From Saccharicrinis sp963677345 (GTDB lineage Bacteria > Bacteroidota > Bacteroidia > Bacteroidales > Marinilabiliaceae), in assembly GCA_963677345.2 (NCBI GenBank), contig CAXXLC010000017.1:124001-188000 (forward strand): DNA of 64,000 bases, in the 5' to 3' direction. Under the pieces are notes generated by a model, which was not told the origin of the DNA, made no database searches, and was given only the letters and a program-made list of their open reading frames with translations. Positions 37,526-46,006 of the stretch are shown here, piece by piece (position 1 is the first letter of the stretch; each line of letters begins with the position of its first letter). A program made the position numbers and the translations under genes.

Positions 37526-39442
37526 ATGAAAAACATTTTGTTAAGTTTTTTTAAAGGAAAGATAATCTCTCCTTGGTGGATTTTATTTATTGATTTTGTT
37601 ATTGTCATAAATGCTTATCTTTTAGCCTTTATTGTTAGAATAAATTTAAATATGTCTGATTATAATGTGTTGGAGTTTTTTATAAATGGAGAAGTTGTAT
37701 TTGTTCTATATTTAATATCCTTTTTGTTTTTTGGATCCTATAAAGGTGTTATTCGTCATAGCAGTTATTCTGAATTTAAACAATTAGCTATTTCTTGTTT
37801 TGTTTCTTTTGCCATACTAATATTTATTAACCAGATTACTCATTTTTTTGGTTTGGGAATTATTCATCTATCAAACCTTGTTTTGGTTTTTCATGGATTA
37901 TTAACATTAATGTTAACTTTTTCATTTCGAATATTTGTAAAAGAAACTTATGGATTTCTTACTCGCAAAAGAGCTGATACCAATGTGTTGATTTATGGAG
38001 CCGGAGAAATGGGACAGATTACATTTGAGGCTATTCGGAACGATAAAATCAATACTTTTAATGTAATTGGTTTTGTTGATGATAATGAAACCAGATGGAA
38101 TAAGAAACTTCATTCTAAAACAATTTGTTCATGGGGTAAAGCGAAGAGTGTAATAAGTGCGAATAGAGTTGAGGTGGTAATACTTGCTATTAATAATATA
38201 TCTGTTCAACGTAAAAGAGAAATTAGTAATGATTGTCTGGATAGAGGATTAAAGCTTAAAATAATGCCATCAGTTGGATCCTGGGTTAATGGGATTTCAA
38301 ATCAAAGTCAAATTCGTGATATTAGAATAGAGGATATCTTAGGAAGAGAGGAGATTAAGTTGAATTTGAAAACTATATCAGATGGATTGGTTGGAAAAAC
38401 TATTCTTGTTACCGGAGCAGCAGGTTCTATAGGTTCTGAAATAGTCCGACAGTTATTAAAATTTCCAATTAAGAAAATAATCCTTTTGGATATTGCAGAA
38501 TCTCCATTGTATGATTTGCAACAGGAGTTGATTATTCGTTATAGTGATGCTCCCTTTGAAGTTGTATTGGCGGATTATACTAATGAATACAGAGTACGTC
38601 AGGTTTTTGAAAAGTTTAATCCTCAAATAATATATAATGCTGCGGCTTATAAACATGTTCCGTTGATGGAAGCAAATCCTTATGAAGCTGTGCGTGTTAA
38701 TATTGGAGGCGTTCAGTTGTTGGCTAATTTGGCTGTTGAGTACGATGTTGAAAAGTTTGTTATGGTCTCAACTGATAAAGCTGTGAATCCAACTAATGTA
38801 ATGGGGGCTTCTAAGCGAATTTGTGAAATTTATATTCAGGCTTTGTCTCAATGTAAGAATATGAATACCTCATTTATTACAACTCGTTTTGGAAATGTAT
38901 TAGGCTCAAATGGCTCTGTAGTTCCTTTGTTTTTAAAACAAATACATCAGGGAGGGCCGGTAACGGTTACTCACCCAGATATTACCAGATATTTTATGAC
39001 AATCCCAGAGGCTTGTCAGTTGGTATTGGAGGCTGGATTTATGGGGCGTGGAGGCGAAATATTTGTGTTTGATATGGGTGAACCTGTGAAAATTGTTGAT
39101 TTAGCAAAAGAAATGATACGCTTGTCAGGTTTGAAGATTAATGAAGATATTGATATTGCATTTACAGGATTACGTCCTGGAGAAAAATTATATGAAGAAT
39201 TACTAGCTTCAACGGAAAATAACTTGCCTACCTTTCATGAAAAGATAATGGTAGGAAAGGTGAGAAAATACAAGTATAGTTTAATACAAAAACAGGTTAA
39301 AGATTTATTGTTATCATTACAGTATGAGAACAATAAACTATTGGTTTCACGAATGAAAGAAATTGTCCCTGAATTTATTTCTAATAATAGTGAGTTTGGT
39401 TTTTTAGATATTGTGACTCAATCTGCTGTGAATGATAAATAA
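37526..39442 (+). CDS. UDP-sugar 4,6-dehydratase/epimerase, membrane type (WbpM/CapD/FlaA1-like)
   Basis: 638 residues. Four N-terminal membrane helices (about 17-136) and a first Rossmann fold (VLIYGAGEMGQ, 154-164) precede the catalytic SDR domain: VTGAAGSIGSE at 295-305, NAAAYKHVPLMEANP at 371-385 and STDKAVNPTNVMGASKR at 415-431. The usual SDR Tyr is Met426 (M-x3-K430), the replacement known in WbpM-type enzymes. It would convert UDP-GlcNAc to a 4-keto-6-deoxy sugar, the precursor of QuiNAc, FucNAc or diamino sugars. It could feed the divergently encoded sugar transferase. Its stop touches that of the convergent gene at 39443. Confidence 0.9.
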   Translation: MKNILLSFFKGKIISPWWILFIDFVIVINAYLLAFIVRINLNMSDYNVLEFFINGEVVFVLYLISFLFFGSYKGVIRHSSYSEFKQLAISCFVSFAILIFINQITHFFGLGIIHLSNLVLVFHGLLTLMLTFSFRIFVKETYGFLTRKRADTNVLIYGAGEMGQITFEAIRNDKINTFNVIGFVDDNETRWNKKLHSKTICSWGKAKSVISANRVEVVILAINNISVQRKREISNDCLDRGLKLKIMPSVGSWVNGISNQSQIRDIRIEDILGREEIKLNLKTISDGLVGKTILVTGAAGSIGSEIVRQLLKFPIKKIILLDIAESPLYDLQQELIIRYSDAPFEVVLADYTNEYRVRQVFEKFNPQIIYNAAAYKHVPLMEANPYEAVRVNIGGVQLLANLAVEYDVEKFVMVSTDKAVNPTNVMGASKRICEIYIQALSQCKNMNTSFITTRFGNVLGSNGSVVPLFLKQIHQGGPVTVTHPDITRYFMTIPEACQLVLEAGFMGRGGEIFVFDMGEPVKIVDLAKEMIRLSGLKINEDIDIAFTGLRPGEKLYEELLASTENNLPTFHEKIMVGKVRKYKYSLIQKQVKDLLLSLQYENNKLLVSRMKEIVPEFISNNSEFGFLDIVTQSAVNDK

Positions 39443-40423
39443 TTATTGAACTGCAGGGCCAATATATCTTGTTGCAATCACAATATTATCTGCATAACGA
39501 ATCATTGTTTGTGGGAAGTTTGTTGTAGTGCGGTATAAGTTTAAGTGAACATACTCTGGTTTTAAATTTTCAATATCTCTGAATCTCATGTTTAGTGCTC
39601 TTGATTGAAGTACGCCATCGTACCAATAGCGAATTTCTCCATCGAATTTTCCGGGGGTGTTTAGATATAAGCCAATTTCATAACAATGCCATGTGTTAAA
39701 TTTAATGTATTGGTATGGTTCACTATATATGTAAAAGCGATAAGGAGAATTACCTGTAGCAGGATCAGAAACATGTATAGAACCTGTAATAGCAGAAGCT
39801 TTGTCAGGATAAGGATTATAACTATACATATGACCAAACCATAAATATTTATCATTAGCCATTTCTTTTGCAGATGGACCCCAACCAACAAACTGACAGG
39901 ATGCACAATACCAATTTTCTCCATTACAAGGGATGTTAGCTCCTGACTCTCCGGATTCATTATAAATTCCAAAACCCTTTACGCCAACAGGCTCCATACC
40001 ATCTCCTGGGTGAAAGCTGTCATCAAAGTTTAGATACATTCTAACGAAATAGGCATTAGTACCAGACTCGTGGGCTTTATCAGGGATTGGAAATCTACAG
40101 GTTAGGCCATTGTATCCTTCAGGCCAAGAGTGTTTAGTTCCATAGTTTCCTAAAAAGAATTCTTCAGATGTAACTTCAACATTATTTTTATATCTGTCTT
40201 CTTCTGTGTAAATTTCTACTTTGCCTGATTCAAAGTTTTCTGCAGCCAGAACATATTTATCACCTATAATATCTTTATCTTCGGAGTAATTAGCTGCTAT
40301 TCCAAGATTAATGCCATCATTTAAACCTTCATCATATAAAGGAGATGAAATGTTCTGTTCATTTGTTTTCGAACAGCCTATTATCAATAAAATAATAAGT
40401 AGATAGAATAATGTTTGTTTCAT
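39443..40423 (-). CDS. Lipoprotein with polysaccharide-lyase-like (PL14/alginate-lyase-type) jelly roll
   Basis: 326 residues with lipobox IIGC at Cys17. The C-terminal part has NTWHCYEIGLYLNTPGKFDG and EIRYWYDG (243-270), then a framework of alternating strands. This matches the W-H...NTPG..DG....W.DG core seen in PL14 and related alginate/glucuronan lyase jelly rolls and in structurally similar binding modules. Cys166, Cys173 and Cys176 may form a disulfide or bind metal. Whether it cuts or only binds is not visible. It is convergent with the dehydratase gene, the two stop codons being directly adjacent (39440-39442 and 39443-39445). Confidence 0.6.
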   Translation of the reverse strand: MKQTLFYLLIILLIIGCSKTNEQNISSPLYDEGLNDGINLGIAANYSEDKDIIGDKYVLAAENFESGKVEIYTEEDRYKNNVEVTSEEFFLGNYGTKHSWPEGYNGLTCRFPIPDKAHESGTNAYFVRMYLNFDDSFHPGDGMEPVGVKGFGIYNESGESGANIPCNGENWYCASCQFVGWGPSAKEMANDKYLWFGHMYSYNPYPDKASAITGSIHVSDPATGNSPYRFYIYSEPYQYIKFNTWHCYEIGLYLNTPGKFDGEIRYWYDGVLQSRALNMRFRDIENLKPEYVHLNLYRTTTNFPQTMIRYADNIVIATRYIGPAVQ

Positions 40424-40937
40424 CTTATGTTAAATTTAGCTATCTGTAATTAATTTAGCTTTTTTGTTTGTATTAATAATTTCAATGTTTAAGTTGTTTT
40501 GTCCTAATCAAAAAGCAATTTTTTTATTATCAAATGCCTCTCCTGGAGTTGGAGGGGATATTAGTCTAATTCCCGATTCCTTTATAAAAGGAATTTCGAT
40601 TTCCATATTAGCGGTTTTAAAACAGTGGAGGTGTAAGCCTCCACCTCTTCTTGCAAATTAATATAAAGATAGTAATGAATCGTTTTTAAATGAATTTTTG
40701 TCAATAAAAATAATGTGCTTGTAATATATAATTTATTGTTTGTCAAATGTTTAATGAGTATGTATGTGTGTGTGTGTGTGTTGTAAGGCTCAGTATATCA
40801 GCAGTATGGGGTTGTTTTGTGTATTTGTTTTGAAGATTCGTATTTGTCCTTTCATCTTGAAATTAATAAATATCTGTTTTACATTTGATTAATAATGAAC
40901 TTATTAATAAATAGATTATTTAAATAGACTAATTAAC
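40424..40937. other. Intergenic region with three hairpins, a (TG)8 run and a promoter
   Basis: About 510 bases between divergent lipoprotein genes. Hairpins: CCTCTCC/GGAGGGG near 40536-40556, ATTCCTTT-ATA-AAAGGAAT near 40576-40595, and GTGGAGG/CCTCCAC at 40625-40644. A (TG)8 tract lies at 40765-40780. A + strand frame at 40464-40661 runs through the hairpins and is not believable as a gene. Confidence 0.5.
40857..40887 (+). promoter_or_regulatory. Putative Bacteroidota-type promoter
   Basis: TACATTTG (40880-40887) matches TAnnTTTG exactly; TTGA at 40857-40860 stands about 20 bases upstream in place of TTTG. The lipoprotein start is 50 bases downstream. Confidence 0.4.
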
Positions 40938-41765
40938 ATGAGAAAATTACTGAATTTAATAATGGTTTCATCTTTGATTTTATTTGTAGCTTGTCAAGAT
41001 GATGATACAAAAGTAGAAGAAACAGCAGGAAATATTCCAGGTATGGGAAATACTCCGGGTGATTTAGAAGTTTCTGAATATAATTTGCCGGAAGGTTTGG
41101 AAATAGTTGGTGATATTTCTGGAATATTAGAAAGTGAAAGCACGGTGGCTCAGGAATATGCTTCGCTTAAAGCTACCAATACCAGTAGTAAAAGATTTTA
41201 TGGTTGTGGTGGTACTTATATTCAGGTTCAGTTAACTTTAAAAAATAATATTGAAAGGAGAAGGACATGTTTTTTTCCTCCAGGATTGATTTTCAAAGTG
41301 AATAATAACGATCATCAACATGCGTTTAATTTATGTTGGACTTGGTTTTGTTTTGAGCCATTGGAAACAAGGACTATTGTTCTTTATTTGTTCTGTATTA
41401 ACAGGGGTAGAACTGAATCATTAGTCAATACCGTTTATGAAATTTTAGGGAAAACTACGTCTGTTAATATGAAGTGGTTGGCTAATAGGTGTAATGGAAA
41501 GAGGATGAATTGGGAGTGTTTTTCTCATAATAAAACACAATCCTATTTGAAATCAGGTGACACATACGAAGAAGTTGCCGGGGAAATGCAGGAAGTTATT
41601 TGGGCATTAACAAATGGAGATGGTTTAACAGAAGAACAAGAGGCTTATATTGATGAACTTCCTTCATTAGATACAGATCAATTACCTGTAGGTTATGAGG
41701 ATATCGATAATTTTGAACCTCCATATTATTGGGATGAATATAGTCCTGAATACGTCGCAGAATAA
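40938..41765 (+). CDS. Lipoprotein of unknown function
   Basis: 275 residues, lipobox FVAC at Cys19, followed by an acidic linker (QDDDTKVEETAGN). The central part is rich in Cys and aromatic residues (RRRTCFFPPGLIFKVN; AFNLCWTWFCFEPLETRT; YLFCINRGRTES), suggesting disulfides in a secreted domain. The tail is very acidic. I do not recognise a family. Own promoter and terminator; flanked by lipoproteins and repeats. Confidence 0.75.
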   Translation: MRKLLNLIMVSSLILFVACQDDDTKVEETAGNIPGMGNTPGDLEVSEYNLPEGLEIVGDISGILESESTVAQEYASLKATNTSSKRFYGCGGTYIQVQLTLKNNIERRRTCFFPPGLIFKVNNNDHQHAFNLCWTWFCFEPLETRTIVLYLFCINRGRTESLVNTVYEILGKTTSVNMKWLANRCNGKRMNWECFSHNKTQSYLKSGDTYEEVAGEMQEVIWALTNGDGLTEEQEAYIDELPSLDTDQLPVGYEDIDNFEPPYYWDEYSPEYVAE

Positions 41766-41790
41766 GAGAAAGTAATAATATATATTATAT

Positions 41791-41822
41791 AAGCCTGTTT
41801 TAATTGCAAAACAGGCTTTTTG
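41791..41822 (+). terminator. Strong rho-independent terminator
   Basis: AAGCCTGTTTT (41791-41801) pairs perfectly with AAAACAGGCTT (41808-41818) across a short loop, followed by T-rich sequence. It is 25 bases after the stop of the lipoprotein gene. Confidence 0.9.
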
Positions 41823-41911
41823 TTTATAGTATTCTTTCTATAAATGAATATTTTGGTTCAGAAGTAGTGTTTTATCTATTGAGGATTTAATTGATTTTAA
41901 ATATTTATTCG

Positions 41912-42316
41912 ATGCAAAGAAAACGAAATTATTATACCATTATCTATATACTGATTGTACTTGTTGGTATTATGAGTGTAGGCTGTAATAATAAAACGAA
42001 ACAAGAAATTCTGTTAGATATTATAAATACACCGATAAGTCCTTTAAGTAGTGTGCAATTAAAATCTTGGTTAAGTGAGAATTCTGGTATGATATTACTG
42101 AAGGATACTGTTTGGTTGCAGAATGATAGCTCAGAACCTGTTCTATATGGGATTGATACACTATCAGGTGCTATTATAAGTCAAATAGAAGCAATTTGTC
42201 AAAAGGAGGGCTATAAGTGTTATGTAACAAGAGAAGGATTTTTTAAATCGCAACCAGAATTGTATGTTTTCGATTTTACTACCTATATAAATGCAATTAA
42301 GTCATTAAAGGATTAA
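41912..42316 (+). CDS. Small lipoprotein of unknown function
   Basis: 134 residues from the ATG at 41912 (MQRKRNYY, a good basic n-region); a TTG at 41891 is in frame but less likely. Lipobox MSVGC. The mature part of about 105 residues has QLKSWLSENSGMILLKDTVW and two Cys (AICQKEGYKCYV). No known domain recognised. It follows the terminator at 41822 by about 90 bases. Probably a surface or periplasmic accessory protein. Confidence 0.6.
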   Translation: MQRKRNYYTIIYILIVLVGIMSVGCNNKTKQEILLDIINTPISPLSSVQLKSWLSENSGMILLKDTVWLQNDSSEPVLYGIDTLSGAIISQIEAICQKEGYKCYVTREGFFKSQPELYVFDFTTYINAIKSLKD

Positions 42317-42807
42317 TCTCTCTGATATGTTTGTTTTAATAAGTCTACATGATTAGGCTCCACTAAATTAGCTTAGCCAAAAAAAACGTACTGCTGTCGC
42401 AAGATTGTATCTTGTGACCCTATCATTTAATAGTATATGATGATATCCTTCTTTAATAAAAAGGATTTAGATAAAGCTCCAAGTTGCAAACTTGAACCAG
42501 TAAAAGAAGTTTTTATTAATAAAATATTATTCTTCGCTCAAGCCGCTGGGCTCTTCATTTTTATTCAGATGAGTATATTTTTAATGGTCTTCATGATTAG
42601 ACTGCGCTTAATTGGCTTAGCCAAAAACGAAGCAAAAATTTATTTCATGATTATTTCTACGTTCTGCAATATTCAAGCAAGCTTGATATTGCTCTCACTT
42701 ATCGAACTAATTCAAGGCTGCACCTGCATCACTCATAAAACTACGGTTGTTTGACTGAAATCGTTTAAACTCGCTATCTGCCACCCCTCCTTAAATAGGC
42801 GGGGAAA
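42317..42807. repeat. Degenerate repeat region with short hairpins
   Basis: GATTAGGCTCCACTAAATTA (42351) and GATTAGACTGCGCTTAATTG (42596), both followed by GCTTAGCCAAAA, are diverged copies of one unit. Three short inverted repeats occur: GTCGCAAGAT/ATCTTGTGAC (about 42397-42419), CAAGTT/AACTTG (42480-42494) and GCAATATTCAAGC/GCTTGATATTGC (about 42667-42692). The frame at 42437-42754 crosses these and is not accepted as a gene. Confidence 0.5.
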
Positions 42808-43373
42808 TTTGTTAAGTGGAAACCAATTCTCTTCCGAAGGATAGATTTCAATTCTTTATAATGCTGTTATTTGAAAACAATTATTTTTCGTAGAAAACAA
42901 CTAAGCGTGCTGTAAATCATTTCTCCTCCTTCCAAAGGAGGAGTACCCGAGGAACGAGGGGGAGGTGGTTTAGATACTTTTCAAATTATAAAACTCTTCA
43001 AGCAAGAGGGGAATGGAACAAGCAGAAGGGAACAGGGAAGAAGAAAGGAATGATATGAATACCGGATTTTAAATCCTACCGTATAGTAATTAAGAGATAG
43101 TAATGTTTAAATTTAAAGTTCTGATTAAATGATAATATATAAATAGCCCGGATCACAGATCATGCGCTTGCGTTTCCGTGGATGGAGAGATAGCATCCAT
43201 TAAAAGACTCATATTCTAACTTACATTTTAAAAAGTAAACAGACTGGATTTGCAGGAAGTTTGTTTTCATTCTGAAACAGGATTTATTGCTTATACATCC
43301 ATCCTGTTAATCATATTAAAGTAAATACTAAGTAAAAAGTAAAATCCGTTATCACAGATTTGTTGTCTCTTGA
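42808..43373. repeat. Long direct repeat, copy 1 (left of ATPase gene)
   Basis: The first 261 bases (42808-43068) match 45089-45349 with about three mismatches. The last 75 (43299-43373) match 45662-45736, and the stretch between is diverged but alignable. It contains a CCTCCTTCCAAAGGAGG hairpin (about 42929-42945) and purine-rich text. It ends two bases before the ATPase stop codon. Confidence 0.85.
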
Positions 43374-43374
43374 T

Positions 43375-44577
43375 TTATAGTTGTTGTTTTTTTAAGAATT
43401 CTCGTAAATGCATGTGATTAATTCCTTTGAATGATCCTATAGGTACTGGATCTAAGCTGACAACATATTTGGGGTAGTTATCTGGTATTTGTATTAAATT
43501 CCCAAACTCTCTTTGCTTGACTTTTTCATCTGTAATAATATAAGCAACTTGTATATACACCGTTTCATTTCCTTTATTGGCAACAAAATCTATTTCCATA
43601 TTCTTGAGAATGCCTATGCAAACGTGATATCCTAGGTGCTTCAAGTGTGAGAATACAATATTTTCTAAAGTGTCAGGAAGTGAGAAATGACTTAAACCAA
43701 GTATTGCATTCCTCAAGCCCCAATCTTCAAAAAAGTATTTATCATTAATTTCAAATGTTTTCTTAGAGTTGATATCTACTCTGGCTAATTTATATACTAG
43801 AAATGCATTTTGAAGATATTGTAAATATGTTAATACAACTTTTGAAGATATACTTACTTTTTGAGATTTTAAATAATCACTTATTTTTTTAGCAGTAATT
43901 AAATTTCCTGTATTTGCTGCAATATATTGTATTAGCCTGTCGAAAAATTCAACATTTCGTATTTTATATCTGTAAATAATATCTTTATAAATTATTGTTG
44001 ATAGAATATTTGATAAATAGTCAAAAATAATTTCGTCTTCCTTTCCGAGATTTCTGAGGTACGGTAAACCACCCCATTTTAAATACTTGTGTAAGCTTTC
44101 ATCAGAATCGTCCAATGAGTGAAAATCTAAAAATTCAATATATGATAAAGAATTGATTTTTATACTGATGTATCTTCCACTCAAAAGAGTTGCAAGTTCT
44201 CCGGATAGCATTTCAGCATTACTTCCGGAACAATATATATCCGTCAATTCCTTATTCTGAAAATGGCGTAATGCTTTTTCAAAAGCATTTATTTCTTGTA
44301 TCTCATCAATGAAAAGATAGTTTTTTGTGGAAGAGGATAATTTTTCTTCAACATAAGATATTAAACTATGATAGTCTATGATAGAATCAAATTCGTATTG
44401 TTCCTTATCAATGTATATTATGTTTGCATTTGGTATATCTTTGGTTATAAATTCACAAATCATTTTCATGATAAATGATTTTCCAACTCTTCTTTGTCCA
44501 ATAAATACCTTTATTGGATTTTTATCAATATACGGTAGTACTTTTTTAAAGTATATAGGTCTTTCGATAATATTCAT
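43375..44577 (-). CDS. AAA+ ATPase with C-terminal DUF4143
   Basis: 400 residues. Walker A GQRRVGKS (27-34), Walker B YLFIDEIQE (87-95) and a sensor-like GSNAEMLSGELATLLSGR. The C-terminal DUF4143 part has GYHVCIGILKNMEIDFVANK, a restriction-endonuclease-like strand arrangement with E-I-D. Such proteins are common and mobile in Bacteroidota and archaea; their role is not established (proposed roles include defence or replication-linked functions). Single gene, framed by long direct repeats, unrelated to glycan synthesis. Confidence 0.88.
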   Translation of the reverse strand: MNIIERPIYFKKVLPYIDKNPIKVFIGQRRVGKSFIMKMICEFITKDIPNANIIYIDKEQYEFDSIIDYHSLISYVEEKLSSSTKNYLFIDEIQEINAFEKALRHFQNKELTDIYCSGSNAEMLSGELATLLSGRYISIKINSLSYIEFLDFHSLDDSDESLHKYLKWGGLPYLRNLGKEDEIIFDYLSNILSTIIYKDIIYRYKIRNVEFFDRLIQYIAANTGNLITAKKISDYLKSQKVSISSKVVLTYLQYLQNAFLVYKLARVDINSKKTFEINDKYFFEDWGLRNAILGLSHFSLPDTLENIVFSHLKHLGYHVCIGILKNMEIDFVANKGNETVYIQVAYIITDEKVKQREFGNLIQIPDNYPKYVVSLDPVPIGSFKGINHMHLREFLKKQQL

Positions 44578-45088
44578 AAGTAAATAATTTTGTTAAAAGT
44601 ACAAAAGTTTTACTTATAAGTAAAATATATTGCTGTTAGACTTTTGTTTTACATATATATTACGTAATGAAAATTTGTGGTGATCTACTAGAAGAATGAA
44701 GGTGAGGTGGTTGATTACTTTGTAAAAAGTTTAAAATAAAAATTCAAAAGTTTATAATGCTAGGGGTGACGTTATAATAAGACACTATTGCTGATTTATG
44801 ATATAGGCCTTTTTTGCTGTGCAAAACAGTAATTAGACTTAAGTTTGGAGTTGGTAGAATGTTTATTTCCACTCTAGCCGCTTGGGTTGGGTTTTCAATT
44901 TTTCATAGAATTAATTAAAAGTAGGTATTCATGATTTTGCGGTCTAAATTTATCGCATATTAATTTGACTTTTGCCATAGAATGCAATAACTGTTTCCTT
45001 TGGTGGAAAAATAATTTAAAATGAAAGACATGGATTCTAGCCTATATTAAACAAATAAACAGACAGGATTCACAGGATTGGCAGGATT
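44578..45088. other. Non-coding DNA upstream of the ATPase gene
   Basis: About 510 bases without a gene, holding the ATPase promoter. Near its end AACAGACAGGATTCACAGGA (45056 onward) is a short repeat found again at 45593 and, related, at 43239 and inverted at 45767-45793. Confidence 0.5.
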
Positions 45089-45736
45089 TTTGTTAAGGGG
45101 AAACCAATTCTCTTCCGAAGGATAGATTTCAATTCTTTATAATGCTGTTATTTGAAAACAATTATTTTTCGTAGAAAACAATTAAGCGTGCTGTAAATCA
45201 TTTCTCCTCCTTCCAAAGGAGGAGTACCCGAGGAACGAGGGGGAGGTGGTTTAGATACTTTTCAAATTATAAAACTCTTCAAGCAAGAGGGGAATGGAAC
45301 AAGCAGAAGGGAACAGGGAAGAAGAAAGGAATGGTATGAATACCGGATTACAATTATTGCGATAAATGAAGGCAGAGTCAAGTTCACTTGAACTATGCCG
45401 AATGGAGCAATAATCATGAAATAAATCCTACTATATAGTAATTAAAAGATAGTAGTGTTTTGATAAAACATTGGTTTGGTTTAATTTCATTATATAAATA
45501 GCACGGATCACAGATCATGCGCTAATGGTTTCCGATGATGAAGAGATAATTTCAATTGAAAGACACGGGTTCTAACCTATATTAAAAAAATAAACAGACA
45601 GGATTCACAGGATTTTCAGGATTGTTGTTTCTTTTTGAAACAAGATTTATAGCTTATAAATCCATCCTGTTAATCATATTAAAGTAAATACTAAGTAAAA
45701 AGTAAAATCCGTTATCACAGATTTGTTGTCTCTTGA
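45089..45736. repeat. Long direct repeat, copy 2, interrupted by a palindromic element
   Basis: Same orientation as copy 1. After the matching block 45089-45349 there is an extra palindromic segment of about 72 bases (45350-45421) that copy 1 lacks. The match then resumes at TAAATCCTAC and ends at TCTCTTGA (45736). The internal part carries its own AACAGACAGGATTC repeat. Confidence 0.85.
45350..45421. repeat. Palindromic small repeat, copy 2, inserted in the long repeat
   Basis: AATTATTGCGAT at the left and GCAATAATC at the right pair in part. Between them GGCAGAG-TCAAGT and ACTTGAACTATGCC form a near-perfect inner hairpin. Copy 1 of the long direct repeat has the uninterrupted sequence CCGGATTTTAAATCC at the matching point (about 43062-43076), so this is a filled site and that an empty one. 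Confidence 0.75.
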
Positions 45737-46004
45737 GAAAAAGTCTTGTATAAAAAGAAATATAACCTGTTTATCTTGTCAATCCTGTCTGAAAAATAAA
45801 ATTACCGACTTCGCGAGAGATACAAATAAATCTGTTCGGAAATAAGGTTATATAAGAATTATAAACTCGAAGATTTAATAAAATAGGCACAACAGAATAA
45901 AAGATGATGTTTTTTTTATGATTATGATATATCAAAACTATTAAAGGAAAAGCTTGTTTACATGACGATTAATAAATTGCTTTTTTAAGAAATAAAATAA
46001 CTTC
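45737..46004. other. Non-coding DNA left of the IS630 element
   Basis: About 270 AT-rich bases with an inverted copy of the ACAGGATTGACAAGATAAAC-type repeat at 45767-45793. No gene. Confidence 0.4.
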
Positions 46005-46006
46005 TA

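Noticed and set aside
40464..40661. 65-codon + strand open frame upstream of the lipoprotein gene at 40938
   Set aside because: It runs through three hairpins and has no recognisable protein features.
42437..42754. 105-codon + strand open frame
   Set aside because: It crosses three short inverted repeats and part of a diverged repeat unit; the composition follows the repeats and not a protein.
43375..44577. ATPase gene considered as part of the glycan system or of a defence island
   Set aside because: It is alone, framed by repeats, with no partner gene of a known defence system beside it, and nothing links it to glycan synthesis.
42808..45736. The repeat region considered as a CRISPR array
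   Set aside because: The repeats are two long copies (about 570-650 bases), not many short evenly spaced units, and no cas gene is near.
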